Source: Taklimakanibacter albus
Lineage (GTDB): Bacteria; Pseudomonadota; Alphaproteobacteria; Rhizobiales; Aestuariivirgaceae
Assembly: GCF_016595235.1 (NCBI RefSeq)
Contig: NZ_JAENHL010000004.1
Location: 524,343 to 588,342, forward strand
Length of the DNA stretch: 64,000 bases
Reading direction: 5' to 3'
Part shown: in pieces, positions 7,968 through 16,783 of the stretch
How the letters are laid out: the number at the start of each line of letters is the position of its first letter
How positions within the stretch are numbered: position 1 is the stretch's first letter
Translations under genes and position numbers: made by a program
Notes under the pieces: model-generated
Database searches by the model: none
What the model saw: only the letters and a program-made list of their open reading frames with translations
Told to the model about the DNA's origin: nothing

Positions 7968-9703
7968 CCCCTCGCCTCGACAACGGTCAGGCCGCCGGGC
8001 CGGCCGGTGCCATCGACAGGACGCGCCAGTACCTTCGCAAGCACTTCATCCTTGGGCCCAAAGGCGAATACCCGGCCTTCCCGGAGCACCATCAGCCTGT
8101 CCAGTGAGGCGATGGCGCTTGGCCGGTGTGCAATGACGATGACCGTGCCGCCGCGGGCACGGACCGCGGCGATCGCTTTTACCAGGGCCACTTCGCCATC
8201 CGCGTCGAGATTGGCGTTGGGCTCGTCAAGCACCAGAAGAGCCGGATCGCCGTAGAGCGCCCGGGCGAGGCCAAGGCGCTGGCATTGGCCGGCCGAGAGC
8301 CGACGCCCCCCTTGGCCGATAATCGTATTGTAGCCGTCCGGCATCTGCAGGACGAGCTCGTGGATATCCGCCTGTTGGGCCGCCCCCACCACGGCCCGCG
8401 GATCGGGCGTGAGAGCAAAGCGCGAGATGTTCTCTGCCACCGTGCCGTCGAACAGCTCACCTTCCTGCGAGAGATAGCCGATCGACCTTCCAAGCACGTC
8501 GGCATCCCACTGATCCGGTGTCGCGCCATCCAATCTGACCGTACCGCGGGTCAAGGGCCAGGCGCCGACCAGCGCCTTTGCCAGGGTGGATTTGCCGGCG
8601 CCGGTCGGACCGATGATGCCCAGCCCGTCACCACGCTCGAGCGCGAACGACACACCTCCGATCAGAGGCATCTCCGTACCGGCGGCATAGGCGGTCAGAT
8701 TGTCCACCGTCAGCCGGCCGGTCGGTTGCGGCAGGCCCATGCGCGGCCTGCGCACCGGCGTGTCGGCGAGGAAAGCACCCAACCGGCGCCACGACCGCAC
8801 GAAGCCCTGGAATTGCGGCCATTGGCCGACCGCCATCTCGACCGGCGCCAGCGCCCGCGACATGATGATGCTGGCGGCGATCATCACGCCGGGCGAGACC
8901 TCACGGCGGATCGCGAGATAGGCGCCGAGGCCGAGAACGGCCGACTGGAACACCAGCCGCAGCGTACGCGACAGGCTCGCCAGCAGACCGCCGCGATCGC
9001 TGGCCAGCATGTGGCTTTCGAGCGCCTCATCCTGGGCGCCGGCCCAGCGCTGGCGCAGACGGCCGACCATGCCGAGGATCGTGGCCGCTTCGATGTTGCC
9101 GCGACATTGATCGGCCAGTGAATTCGCCTGCATGAGCGCTCGGTGAGTCACGATGGCGTGCTTGCGGGTCGTTCGCTCGGTGAGAATGGCGATCACCGTC
9201 AGCAGGACGGCCGCGAGAACCGCCATGTAGCCGAGCAGATTGTGCATCAGGAAGATGACCGCCAGATAGATCGGCGCCCACGGCATGTCGAGAAACGCCA
9301 GGGGACCGTTGCCTTGCAGATATTGCCGGATCGTCTGAAGGTCGCCCAGCGCCTCGTTGCGCGCGCCTCCTCCGTCCCTGAGCGCCCGCATGGCCATCGC
9401 GTCGAATACCCTCTCGCGCAGCGTTTCATCGACGATCCGTCCGACCCGGACGAGAAGCCGCGAGCGGATGAACTCCAGAAAGCCGTAGAGCGCATAAAGA
9501 ACGGCGGTCAGCAGGGCCAGGGCCACCAGGGTGGAAACGCTGCTGCTGGTCAGGACCCGGTCATAGACTTGCAGCATGAAAAGCGGGCCGGTGAGCATCA
9601 GCAGGTTGGCGAACATGCTGAACACAACCAGCGACAAGAACCCGGATCGGCACGTCGCCAGTGCCACAGACAATTCAGAAACTGCGGAGCTTTTCCTGAT
9701 CAC
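7964..9703 (-). CDS. type I secretion ABC transporter (PrtD family)
   Basis: The protein has 579 residues: six membrane segments in roughly the first 310, then an ATPase domain. Walker A is GPTGAGKST from residue 365, Walker B is LLVLDEPNANLD and the H-loop is VIAHRPS. The signature motif reads LSAGQ instead of LSGGQ, a modest departure seen in several PrtD-type exporters. There is no N-terminal C39 peptidase domain, which fits export of RTX proteins through an uncleaved C-terminal signal. Three bases separate it from the RTX gene upstream, and it overlaps the adaptor gene downstream, so the likely substrate is the RTX-thioredoxin protein. Confidence 0.95.
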   Translation of the reverse strand: MIRKSSAVSELSVALATCRSGFLSLVVFSMFANLLMLTGPLFMLQVYDRVLTSSSVSTLVALALLTAVLYALYGFLEFIRSRLLVRVGRIVDETLRERVFDAMAMRALRDGGGARNEALGDLQTIRQYLQGNGPLAFLDMPWAPIYLAVIFLMHNLLGYMAVLAAVLLTVIAILTERTTRKHAIVTHRALMQANSLADQCRGNIEAATILGMVGRLRQRWAGAQDEALESHMLASDRGGLLASLSRTLRLVFQSAVLGLGAYLAIRREVSPGVMIAASIIMSRALAPVEMAVGQWPQFQGFVRSWRRLGAFLADTPVRRPRMGLPQPTGRLTVDNLTAYAAGTEMPLIGGVSFALERGDGLGIIGPTGAGKSTLAKALVGAWPLTRGTVRLDGATPDQWDADVLGRSIGYLSQEGELFDGTVAENISRFALTPDPRAVVGAAQQADIHELVLQMPDGYNTIIGQGGRRLSAGQCQRLGLARALYGDPALLVLDEPNANLDADGEVALVKAIAAVRARGGTVIVIAHRPSAIASLDRLMVLREGRVFAFGPKDEVLAKVLARPVDGTGRPGGLTVVEARG

Positions 9704-9706
9704 GCA

Positions 9707-12700
9707 CTAGGCCAGGATGTCGAAGTCTGTCGCCGCGAGTGCGGGTATCGCGCCGGCGAACGTGGCGACCAGCCGACTGCCGCCGGCATGATTTCCATTC
9801 GCGTCATAGAACAGTTCATGCGTGGCGAAGTTGAATATGAACCGGTCATTTGCATCTGCCGCCAGGCCGGTGCTGTTGGACAGGAATTGTGACGGATCGA
9901 GCGGCCCAGCGGTGAGACCGCCACCGAACAGCGATGCGGAGATCGCCAATCTGTCACCGGCTTCGAAATTCTGGATGATATCGCGGTCGGCAAAGGCCGG
10001 CGTCAGCACGAATGTGTCGGATCCTGCAGCGCCGTTGAGCGTATCAATTCCGGCGCCGCCGATCAGCCGATCATCGCCGCCGCCACCATTGAGCGTATCG
10101 CTTCCTTTGCCACCCGTCAGTGTATTGGCTGCGTCATTGCCGGTCAGACTATCACTCTGGTCGGTTCCGATGACATTCTCGAAGTTGGCGATCTTGTCGG
10201 CGCCGGCATCGCCGCCCTTGGCTGCATTCGTGGCCAGGTTCACGGTAACCCCTTTCAGTGAACCTGCATAAGAGAGCGTGTCGTGAGATCCATTGCCGCC
10301 ATCCAGCCTGTCCCCACCGGCGCCGCCGATGATCGTGTCATTGCCGTCGCCCCCCTTGATCTGGTCGTTCCCCTCTCCCCCGATGAGCGTATCGTTGCCG
10401 TTGTCACCGTTGATCGTATCATTTCCCTTGCCCCCGTCGATGACATCGTCGCCATGGAGTCCCGACAGGATGTCATTTCCGGCGAGGCCATAAATGGTGT
10501 CGAAGCCCTTGCCGCCGGTAAACGTATCGACGCCTTTCGTGCCGCCGAAATCCATCGCGGCGAAGCGAGAATAATAGTCATGCGCGATGGCCTCGAAATA
10601 GGCCGGATCGATCTGGACTCCTTGCCAGCGCGCAATGATCTCGCCGGTGGCGCCATCCATGACAATGTAGTCCGGAAAGGCGGGCGTCTGCGTGCCCCGC
10701 ACAAAATCCATCAGGACGTCGACGTCACCATTGGTCGTTATGACGGATGATGTGAGATCGAAGTTGTTATGCCATTTCAGCGCATCCTTTGTTGTGGCCA
10801 TCCGGCTGTTCACGTTCTCAACCAATACCTCGAGGAAATTGAAGTCGCTTCCCAGTTCGGCCGAGAGATTTTCCACATTCGAGGAATAGAAAGCGCAAGG
10901 CCCGCACCAGACCGCGCAGACGGACATGACCACCAGATTGTCGCCATAGCTCAGCAGCGACTGGGCATTTCCGTTCTGGTCGGTGAAGACGAGGTCCGGC
11001 ACGAATTCGCCGACCTCGTCAAATTGCCCGAGACTGGTCGTGGCGTTGGGTGAAGAGGTCAAGTGCGTGGCGAGGTCGACAGCCGGGCTGCCGCTGGCAT
11101 TCAGCGCGGTTTCGAGCGGCTCATCCACGGTCGTGTATTCGATGTTCCCGGCCATGTAAGCGCCGAAGTCCAGCGCTTTGACGAGATCAATCGAATCCGT
11201 TGCGGGCGGGCGGTGGAACGCAAACGCTCCCATCGGCCATCCGTAGAACTCGAAGGGCGGAAGGAATGAAGCCACGAGGACATCTCGCGCCTCGTATCCG
11301 GACGGATCGTTATTGTCGACATGGAAGACGCCGACCAACGGTGAAACCCCGTCGAGCGGCTCGGAATAACCATCAAGCACGACGATGCGCACATCCAGCG
11401 AGCGCCCGGCGGCGCTTGCCGCCGCGGCGAGCTCATTGGCTTGCGCGATTTCCGCCAGTGCGAGCGACGTCAATTCACCGCCCGGAGTCAGCGTATCTTT
11501 GATCACGAAGACGACGGTTTCAGCGTCGCCATTGAAAAGTGAATCGGCCGTCGCCGCATTGCCCGCCGCGTCCTTCAGCGGCAGCCCGTCGAGGGCGGTG
11601 AAAAGGTCCGTCGGCACCACCGGGTAGAACTCGCCGGCGCCGATATCGACTCCCGAACCGAGGACGCGATACGCTCCCCGACCATCGATTGGCAGGGCCT
11701 CGCTTGTGTTTCCGTCCTGGTCGAGGTCATGAATATCGGCAGGGAGCAGCGCGGCGCTGCCGGCATCGATCAGGACACTGCCGGACCCCGGCGCGAAGGC
11801 CACCAAGGCCCCATTATTGTCGTATACTGCGCCCAGGCCGACATCGCCGACATTTACCAGATTGTTCGTGGAGCCGGCGCCAAGCGCGACATTGGTGCTG
11901 AATGCACTGTTGGTCGCGACGTCGATCGTCCCGCGCACGTCATTGTTGGCGGCGGGTACAAGGTCAGGCTCATATGAAAGCAGGCCCGAATAGTTGTTGC
12001 CGATGACCGTATTGGTGGCGGTGATCGATCCTCCGGATTCCTGGAAAATGCCGCCGCCCTCGTCCGTGTTGGTGCCGCTCGCACCGGCCAGATTGGCGGT
12101 GATCGTGGCGCTTTGCAGGACGAGAGTCGAATTCCAGGCGCTGATGCCGCCACCCTTGCCAAGTGCATCATTGATGCCGATGGTCGAGTTGGTGATCATC
12201 ACATTGCTGTCTTTGGCGTAGATGCCGCCGCCCTCCTCTGCCGTGTAATTATACGCCACCAGCGAATTGGTGATCGTCAGGTCGGTCTGATCGACGGCGA
12301 TGCCGCCGCCCTTGCTTGCGGCGCCGTTGTGCTCGATGGTCGTATTGAGAATGTCGAGCGTGCCGGCATCGGAGGCGAGAATGGCCCCGCCCTCGCCTGA
12401 GCTCGTGCCGTCACTGAGCCTCAGGCTGGTGAGCGCTACGTCGGTAGACGATCCGGTTATGTTGAAGATGCGATGGGCATTGTTGCCCGAAATCGTCACA
12501 TCCGCCTTATCGTCGCCATTGATATCGCCAAGGATCGTGACGTCGCTGGTGAGCGCCAGTTCGTCGTTGAGGACGATGGCCTTGCCGCCGAGCGCCGGCG
12601 CGAAAGTGATGGTATCCGCATCGGGATCGGCATTGGCCAGCGCGATGGCTTCTCGCAGCGACAAATCGTTGGCCGAAATGTTGCCGTCATTCTCATCGGC

Positions 12701-12727
12701 GAGAACGGTGACTACGAAATTTGCCAT
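9707..12727 (-). CDS. secreted RTX protein with beta-helix and embedded thioredoxin-like domain
   Basis: I place the start at 12727, where AAGGA precedes the ATG; upstream in-frame codons lack a ribosome site. The 1006-residue product starts with a CSLREA-like motif (LSLREAIALAN) and a parallel beta-helix region to about residue 330 (repeated NTTIEHN, NSLVAYN, NSTIGIN units). After a mixed region, residues 580-720 form a TlpA/redoxin-like thioredoxin fold with WCGPC (Cys608, Cys611) and a cis-proline candidate in TPAFPDY. Two blocks of RTX nonapeptides follow, about eight units near 735-820 and five near 860-905. The last 100 residues resemble the C-terminal secretion signal of PrtD substrates. 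No N-terminal signal peptide is visible. It is first in the operon with its exporter. I infer an extracellular, calcium-folded thiol oxidoreductase; the substrate is unknown. Confidence 0.9.
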   Translation of the reverse strand: MANFVVTVLADENDGNISANDLSLREAIALANADPDADTITFAPALGGKAIVLNDELALTSDVTILGDINGDDKADVTISGNNAHRIFNITGSSTDVALTSLRLSDGTSSGEGGAILASDAGTLDILNTTIEHNGAASKGGGIAVDQTDLTITNSLVAYNYTAEEGGGIYAKDSNVMITNSTIGINDALGKGGGISAWNSTLVLQSATITANLAGASGTNTDEGGGIFQESGGSITATNTVIGNNYSGLLSYEPDLVPAANNDVRGTIDVATNSAFSTNVALGAGSTNNLVNVGDVGLGAVYDNNGALVAFAPGSGSVLIDAGSAALLPADIHDLDQDGNTSEALPIDGRGAYRVLGSGVDIGAGEFYPVVPTDLFTALDGLPLKDAAGNAATADSLFNGDAETVVFVIKDTLTPGGELTSLALAEIAQANELAAAASAAGRSLDVRIVVLDGYSEPLDGVSPLVGVFHVDNNDPSGYEARDVLVASFLPPFEFYGWPMGAFAFHRPPATDSIDLVKALDFGAYMAGNIEYTTVDEPLETALNASGSPAVDLATHLTSSPNATTSLGQFDEVGEFVPDLVFTDQNGNAQSLLSYGDNLVVMSVCAVWCGPCAFYSSNVENLSAELGSDFNFLEVLVENVNSRMATTKDALKWHNNFDLTSSVITTNGDVDVLMDFVRGTQTPAFPDYIVMDGATGEIIARWQGVQIDPAYFEAIAHDYYSRFAAMDFGGTKGVDTFTGGKGFDTIYGLAGNDILSGLHGDDVIDGGKGNDTINGDNGNDTLIGGEGNDQIKGGDGNDTIIGGAGGDRLDGGNGSHDTLSYAGSLKGVTVNLATNAAKGGDAGADKIANFENVIGTDQSDSLTGNDAANTLTGGKGSDTLNGGGGDDRLIGGAGIDTLNGAAGSDTFVLTPAFADRDIIQNFEAGDRLAISASLFGGGLTAGPLDPSQFLSNSTGLAADANDRFIFNFATHELFYDANGNHAGGSRLVATFAGAIPALAATDFDILA

Positions 12728-12772
12728 GACGGGTCCTTCTGCTGGGTTACGCTCATAAGGCTCTCGGAGGGA

Positions 12773-12849
12773 GCCATAGAACATCGCGCGTTAGGACTGC
12801 GCTTGGCCCACGACCTCGGGCCCCTTCCTTTGCGTTAGGTCTGCGTCAG
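12773..12849 (-). promoter_or_regulatory. phased heptamer repeats upstream of the RTX operon
   Basis: Read on the minus strand, CTGACGC starts at 12849, CTAACGC at 12838, CAAGCGC at 12805 and CTAACGC at 12794, all at multiples of 11 bp. After a 9-nt gap, TATGGC at 12778-12773 could serve as a weak -10. Aligned on the last heptamer, this site matches the one upstream of the histidine kinase operon at offsets 0, -11, -33 (xAAGGxx) and -44. Both face their target genes. Control by the SARP regulator at the left edge is inferred. Confidence 0.6.
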
Positions 12850-12889
12850 AAATACCGTTATGAGCAAAATTCCACGGACCGGTGAATGG

Positions 12890-13306
12890 CTACGGCCTCG
12901 GGTCCAATCGCGCCTTGAGATCGCCGCACAGGCGCTCGCGCGCCGCGGCCTCATACGGAAGCCGCGCGCCCTGCCCCCAGACCGGACCCGGCCAGGCGGC
13001 GTCCGTCTCGAAACGGGCGATGACATGCACATGCATCTGGCGCACGATATTGCCGAGCGCGCCGATATTGACTTTGGTCGGCTTGTAGAGCTGCGTCAGC
13101 GCCTCGCCGGCGCGCGCGATCTCATCCGATAATTGATGCGCGTCGGCGCGGGTGAGTTCGGTCCACTCTTCGAGCCCGGCGCGCCGCGGCACCAGGATGA
13201 GCCAGGGGAAACGCTGGTCGTCCATCAGCCGCACTTGGCTGAGCGGCCAATCCGTCACGAAGACGCTGTCGGCCTCGAGGCGTGGCGAAAGAGAGAAACC
13301 GGTCAC
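12890..13306 (-). CDS. HIT-family (histidine triad) protein
   Basis: I take the GTG at 13306, which lies just after the stop of the upstream gene; the frame is open further upstream but would overlap that whole gene region. The 138-residue product matches small HIT-family nucleotide hydrolases/transferases: FPWLILVPRR near residue 33 and the triad region RQMHVHVIARFE near 89-100. The first triad histidine is replaced by Gln90, leaving His92 and His94, a variation found in one HIT subgroup. The substrate is probably a nucleotide derivative. It likely forms an operon with the small membrane protein gene at 13317-13649. Confidence 0.8.
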   Translation of the reverse strand: MTGFSLSPRLEADSVFVTDWPLSQVRLMDDQRFPWLILVPRRAGLEEWTELTRADAHQLSDEIARAGEALTQLYKPTKVNIGALGNIVRQMHVHVIARFETDAAWPGPVWGQGARLPYEAAARERLCGDLKARLDPRP

Positions 13307-13316
13307 CGGCGTGGGG

Positions 13317-13649
13317 TCAGCGCTTCTTCCAGTAATAGAAGGCCTGGAACACCGGGCGGTCGACGTCGCGGCCGTTTTCGAGCAGCTGCTCGACATGCCA
13401 GGCGCGACCGGCGATCCAGATGGTCGACCAGATGACCGGGAAGAGACCCAGCACCATCAGGCCGTACATGACGAAATCCGGCAGGCCCATAAGCTGCGAC
13501 AACGCCCAGATGATGGCGGCGAAGGCCGCGCCGAGCTTGGTCACCGACAAGAGCACCACCCCTGCCGCCGACAGGAAGCTGTGAAAAATACCCATCGAAT
13601 GAGAGGTTGGCGTGGGCGGGGCCTTGGGCGTGATGATTTCCTGTTCCAT
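13317..13649 (-). CDS. small membrane protein of unknown function
   Basis: I do not recognise this 110-residue protein. It has a polar, proline-containing N-terminus (about 18 residues), two hydrophobic segments (about 24-50 and 57-80) joined by a short loop, and a charged C-terminus ending in a Tyr-Tyr-Trp-Lys-Lys-Arg cluster. It lies directly upstream of the HIT gene and 37 bases downstream of the cation antiporter gene, all on the minus strand, so the three may be co-transcribed. Its reading frame has coding-like composition and ends cleanly before the HIT start. Confidence 0.7.
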   Translation of the reverse strand: MEQEIITPKAPPTPTSHSMGIFHSFLSAAGVVLLSVTKLGAAFAAIIWALSQLMGLPDFVMYGLMVLGLFPVIWSTIWIAGRAWHVEQLLENGRDVDRPVFQAFYYWKKR

Positions 13650-13686
13650 CCGGGGAGAGATAGTCCGCCTCGGTCAAAAATGCAAA

Positions 13687-15417
13687 TCAGGCCGCGTCGG
13701 GCAGGCCGGGGCTGGGAGCCTCGGGTTTGGCCGGTTCCCCCAACGCCGCGATCATGCCGCGGGCGATCTCGCGCTCGCCCATGATGACCGTGTCGGCCCC
13801 GAGCTTGCTGAGATAGTCCACTTCCTCGTCCGAATGGGCCCGGGCGATGATCCTGATTCCCGGATTGACCGCGCGGGCGAGCTCGACCACCCGGCCCGCC
13901 TCGAAGCCATTGGGAATGGCGAGGATGGCCAGCCTGGCGCCGGCGATATTGGCGGCGGCCAGCGTCTCGGCCTTGGCCGCATGGGCCGGGATGACCTCGA
14001 TATTCTTGTCCCGCAACGCCTGGACCCGGGCGCTCGCATCCTCGATGACGAGAAACGGCCGGCCCGCCTCGCTCAGCGCCTGGGCGACGAGGCCGCCGAC
14101 CCGGCCATAACCCGCCAGCACGACATGATCGCTGAGCGTGGTCGTGGGCAGGGCGTCCTCGACTTCCACACTGGCCGCCACCTCCCCGCCTATCTTGCGC
14201 TCCACCTTCGCTTTGACCAGATCGATGGCGGCGAAAGCCAGCGGATTGAGCAGGATCGACAGGATGGCGCCCGCCAGGATGAGATCGCGTGCCTCTTTCG
14301 GGATGAGCCCGAGCCCCAGGCCGACATCGGCGAGGATGAACGAGAATTCGCCGATCTGGGCGAGGCTCGCCGAGATGGTGAGCGCCGTCGATGTCGGATG
14401 GCGGAAGGCCCGCACGATGAGGAAGGCGGCGAGCGACTTGCCGATCAGGATGACGAACAAGGTCGCGATGACCGGCAAGGGATCGCGCACCAGGCTCATC
14501 GGGTCGAACAGCATGCCGGCCGAGACGAAGAACAGCACCGCGAAGGCATCGCGCAAGGGCAGCGATTCCTCGGCCGCCCGATGGCTGAGCTGTGATTCGC
14601 TCAACACCATGCCGGCGAAGAAGGCGCCGAGCGCCAGCGACACGCCGAATAATTTGGCGGCGCCGAAAGCGACGCCGAGCGCGATCGCCAGCACCGCCAG
14701 GCGGAACAATTCGCGCGAGCCCGTATGGGCGACATAGTGCAGGAGCCATGGAATGACCTTACGCCCGACGATCAGCATGAGAGCGACGAACAGGGTCACC
14801 TTGATGAAGGTGATGACCAGCACCCCAGTGAGGCCTGGGCCCACATAAACCGCCAGAGGATCGACATGCGGGGTGTCGTCGCCCTTGAGCTGGAGGAACT
14901 GGGCGAGAGCCGGCAGCAGCACCAGCGCCAATACCATGGCGAGATCCTCGACGATCAGCCAGCCGACCGCGATGCGGCCGCGCTCGGTCTCGAGGATGCG
15001 CCGTTCCTGCAGCGCCTTGAGCAGCACCACCGTGCTCGCCACCGACAGCGCCAGCCCGAAGACGAGGCCCGCCGCCGGCGTCCAGCCGAGATACCAGGCG
15101 ATGCCATACCCCATGAGGGTGGCGATGGCGATCTGGACCACCGCGCCCGGCACCGCGATCGCCCTCACCGACAGGAGGTCCTTGAGCGAGAAATGCAGGC
15201 CCACGCCGAACATGAGCAGAATGACGCCGATCTCCGCCAGTTGCGGCGCCAAAGACTGGTCGGCGACGAAACCGGGAGTGAACGGCCCCACCACGACACC
15301 GGCCAGGAGGTAGCCGACCAGAGGGGGCACCTTGAACCGATTGGCGATGGCGCCGAGGACGAAGGCTAGGCCCAGGCCGATGACGATCGTGGCGATGAGC
15401 GGCGTTTCATGCGGCAT
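13687..15417 (-). CDS. monovalent cation:proton antiporter, CPA2/Kef-YbaL type
   Basis: This 576-residue protein has about 12 membrane segments in its first 390 residues and then a TrkA-N/Rossmann domain (VVLAGYGRVGGLVAQALSEAG, near 415) that binds NAD(H) or nucleotides and gates transport. The membrane part carries the CPA2 pattern, including GYLLAGVVVGPFTPG near 35 and the conserved IGVILLMFGVGL near 65. It matches the YbaL/KefB group that exchanges K+ or Na+ for H+ at the inner membrane. Gene start ATG 15417 is the only good candidate. It is divergent from the secreted-protein gene at 15596. Confidence 0.92.
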   Translation of the reverse strand: MPHETPLIATIVIGLGLAFVLGAIANRFKVPPLVGYLLAGVVVGPFTPGFVADQSLAPQLAEIGVILLMFGVGLHFSLKDLLSVRAIAVPGAVVQIAIATLMGYGIAWYLGWTPAAGLVFGLALSVASTVVLLKALQERRILETERGRIAVGWLIVEDLAMVLALVLLPALAQFLQLKGDDTPHVDPLAVYVGPGLTGVLVITFIKVTLFVALMLIVGRKVIPWLLHYVAHTGSRELFRLAVLAIALGVAFGAAKLFGVSLALGAFFAGMVLSESQLSHRAAEESLPLRDAFAVLFFVSAGMLFDPMSLVRDPLPVIATLFVILIGKSLAAFLIVRAFRHPTSTALTISASLAQIGEFSFILADVGLGLGLIPKEARDLILAGAILSILLNPLAFAAIDLVKAKVERKIGGEVAASVEVEDALPTTTLSDHVVLAGYGRVGGLVAQALSEAGRPFLVIEDASARVQALRDKNIEVIPAHAAKAETLAAANIAGARLAILAIPNGFEAGRVVELARAVNPGIRIIARAHSDEEVDYLSKLGADTVIMGEREIARGMIAALGEPAKPEAPSPGLPDAA

Positions 15418-15595
15418 ACTGGGCGTTTTCTCCTTGTTCCGGGTGGCGATACCGGATTATGGCCGTCCTGCCCATGGGGGAACAAGCAAACTATTGCGTC
15501 ATGACAAGGAGTTGTGTGAAAAGCCCGGAAAGCCGCGGCGATGCCACATTCACGCGGTTAGAGTGGATGCCTACCCAAACAACCCGGCCCTCCTC

Positions 15596-16096
15596 ATGAA
15601 GCTCACAAAGCTTGCCAGTCTTCTTTGTCTTGTCGCCACGGCAGGCCTTGCCCATGCGGCCGATTTGCCCGCATCGGCCGAGGATCTCAAGGATTATGCG
15701 GGTAAATACCCCTTCGACGTGATCGGCGGCTATTCCTTCTTCGAGAACCCCAAGGTGATCGAGGCCTTGGACAATGCGGCGGGTTCCGGAACCGCCGACT
15801 GGATCGACAATCTCGATGTCGGCACCCCGATCACCCGCCAGGAGGACGGACTCATCGCCGCCGTCTGCGAGGCGCATAATTGCGCCGGCAACAATGCGGC
15901 GCTGGCGATCGCGGAATCGGGCCGGCTCATCGCCCTCTGCCTGTACTCGAAAGCCGGCGACCTCAATATCGTTCCCGGCCAGGTGCGCTGGATCGGTCTC
16001 AATCTCGACCGCTATGTCGACCCGCCCGACGAAGGCGGCGGCTGCCCGCGCGACGCCGATGAATTTCTCGATGCCTATACGAAGGTGCTCAAATAG
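15596..16096 (+). CDS. secreted hypothetical protein
   Basis: The frame is open from further upstream, but the ATG at 15596 begins a standard signal peptide (MKLTKLASLLCLVATAGLAHA, cleavage after AHA), so I use it. The mature part of the 166-residue product starts LPASAEDLKDYAGKYPF and has four cysteines in the middle and C-terminal half. I do not recognise a named family. The following gene also encodes a secreted protein on the same strand 59 bases downstream, so both may act in the periplasm together. Confidence 0.75.
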   Translation: MKLTKLASLLCLVATAGLAHAADLPASAEDLKDYAGKYPFDVIGGYSFFENPKVIEALDNAAGSGTADWIDNLDVGTPITRQEDGLIAAVCEAHNCAGNNAALAIAESGRLIALCLYSKAGDLNIVPGQVRWIGLNLDRYVDPPDEGGGCPRDADEFLDAYTKVLK

Positions 16097-16155
16097 GCTG
16101 AATCGATTTCTGAACCGCTCCAGCCAAGACCATGATTTGCCTCAGGGAGTTGCCG

Positions 16156-16773
16156 GTGAAGTGTTTGCCGAAATGGATGTGTGCAGCCGCCTTCCTTCTC
16201 GCTCCGCTGAGTGTCGCGGCCCAGACCGGCACCGAGGATTCGGGCGCGGTTCTGCTCCCCGGTTGCGAATGGAAGGAGCAGACCGTCTTCATCCACGGCA
16301 AGCCCAATCAGCAGCTGAGCTTCCGCTATCAGGCCTGTACGGGCAAAGACCTGCCCAAGGTGATCTACGCCCTCAATGAGCGCGAGGAGCTCATTCAATC
16401 CTGGGGCGGCGACCATGGCGGACCGATCGCGCGCTTCTGGGCGCTGGGCTCTGAGAAACCCTCGGAGCTGATCCACAAGATCGCCGCTCCTACCATCGAG
16501 GATAAGGAGATCGGCCGCTGCGTCGTCCATCTCGATTTCGCCGCCGGCACGTATAACTACGAGCCGAATGCCGCCTATATGGAGGAGCTGCTGGCGACGG
16601 ACGAGGTTTTCTCCGCTTGCGGCGACTACGGCACGACCAATGACGCGATCCAGTATTTCGTCGTCATCGACAAGGTGCTGCTGGCCTATGTCTGGCTCGG
16701 CCAGGACACGCCCTTCTTCGACCCGGCGAGCTTCAAATATGTGAACAGCGAGAAGCCAGGAGTTGTCGAGTAA
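16156..16773 (+). CDS. secreted hypothetical protein
   Basis: I choose the GTG at 16156 because GGGAG lies six bases upstream and because the resulting N-terminus (VKCLPKWMCAAAFLLAPLS) is a normal signal peptide ending in VAAQ. An ATG at 16132 in the same frame is an alternative. The 205-residue product has paired cysteines in the mature part (PGCEWKEQ, RYQACTG, GRCVV, FSACGDY), suggesting two disulfides in the periplasm. I do not recognise the family. It is convergent with the extensin-like gene, ten bases away. Confidence 0.75.
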   Translation: MKCLPKWMCAAAFLLAPLSVAAQTGTEDSGAVLLPGCEWKEQTVFIHGKPNQQLSFRYQACTGKDLPKVIYALNEREELIQSWGGDHGGPIARFWALGSEKPSELIHKIAAPTIEDKEIGRCVVHLDFAAGTYNYEPNAAYMEELLATDEVFSACGDYGTTNDAIQYFVVIDKVLLAYVWLGQDTPFFDPASFKYVNSEKPGVVE

Positions 16774-16783
16774 CCCGCAACGA

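Noticed and set aside
10800-11000. A separate thioredoxin gene joined to the RTX gene by an assembly error.
   Set aside because: The frame runs without interruption on both sides, no start codon with ribosome site lies before the WCGPC region, and linkers on both sides look like the rest of the protein.
1-12849. Horizontal transfer of the regulator-kinase-RTX region as a genomic island.
   Set aside because: No integrase, transposase, tRNA or flanking direct repeat is visible, and composition looks like that of the neighbours by eye. A codon-usage calculation would be needed to reopen this.
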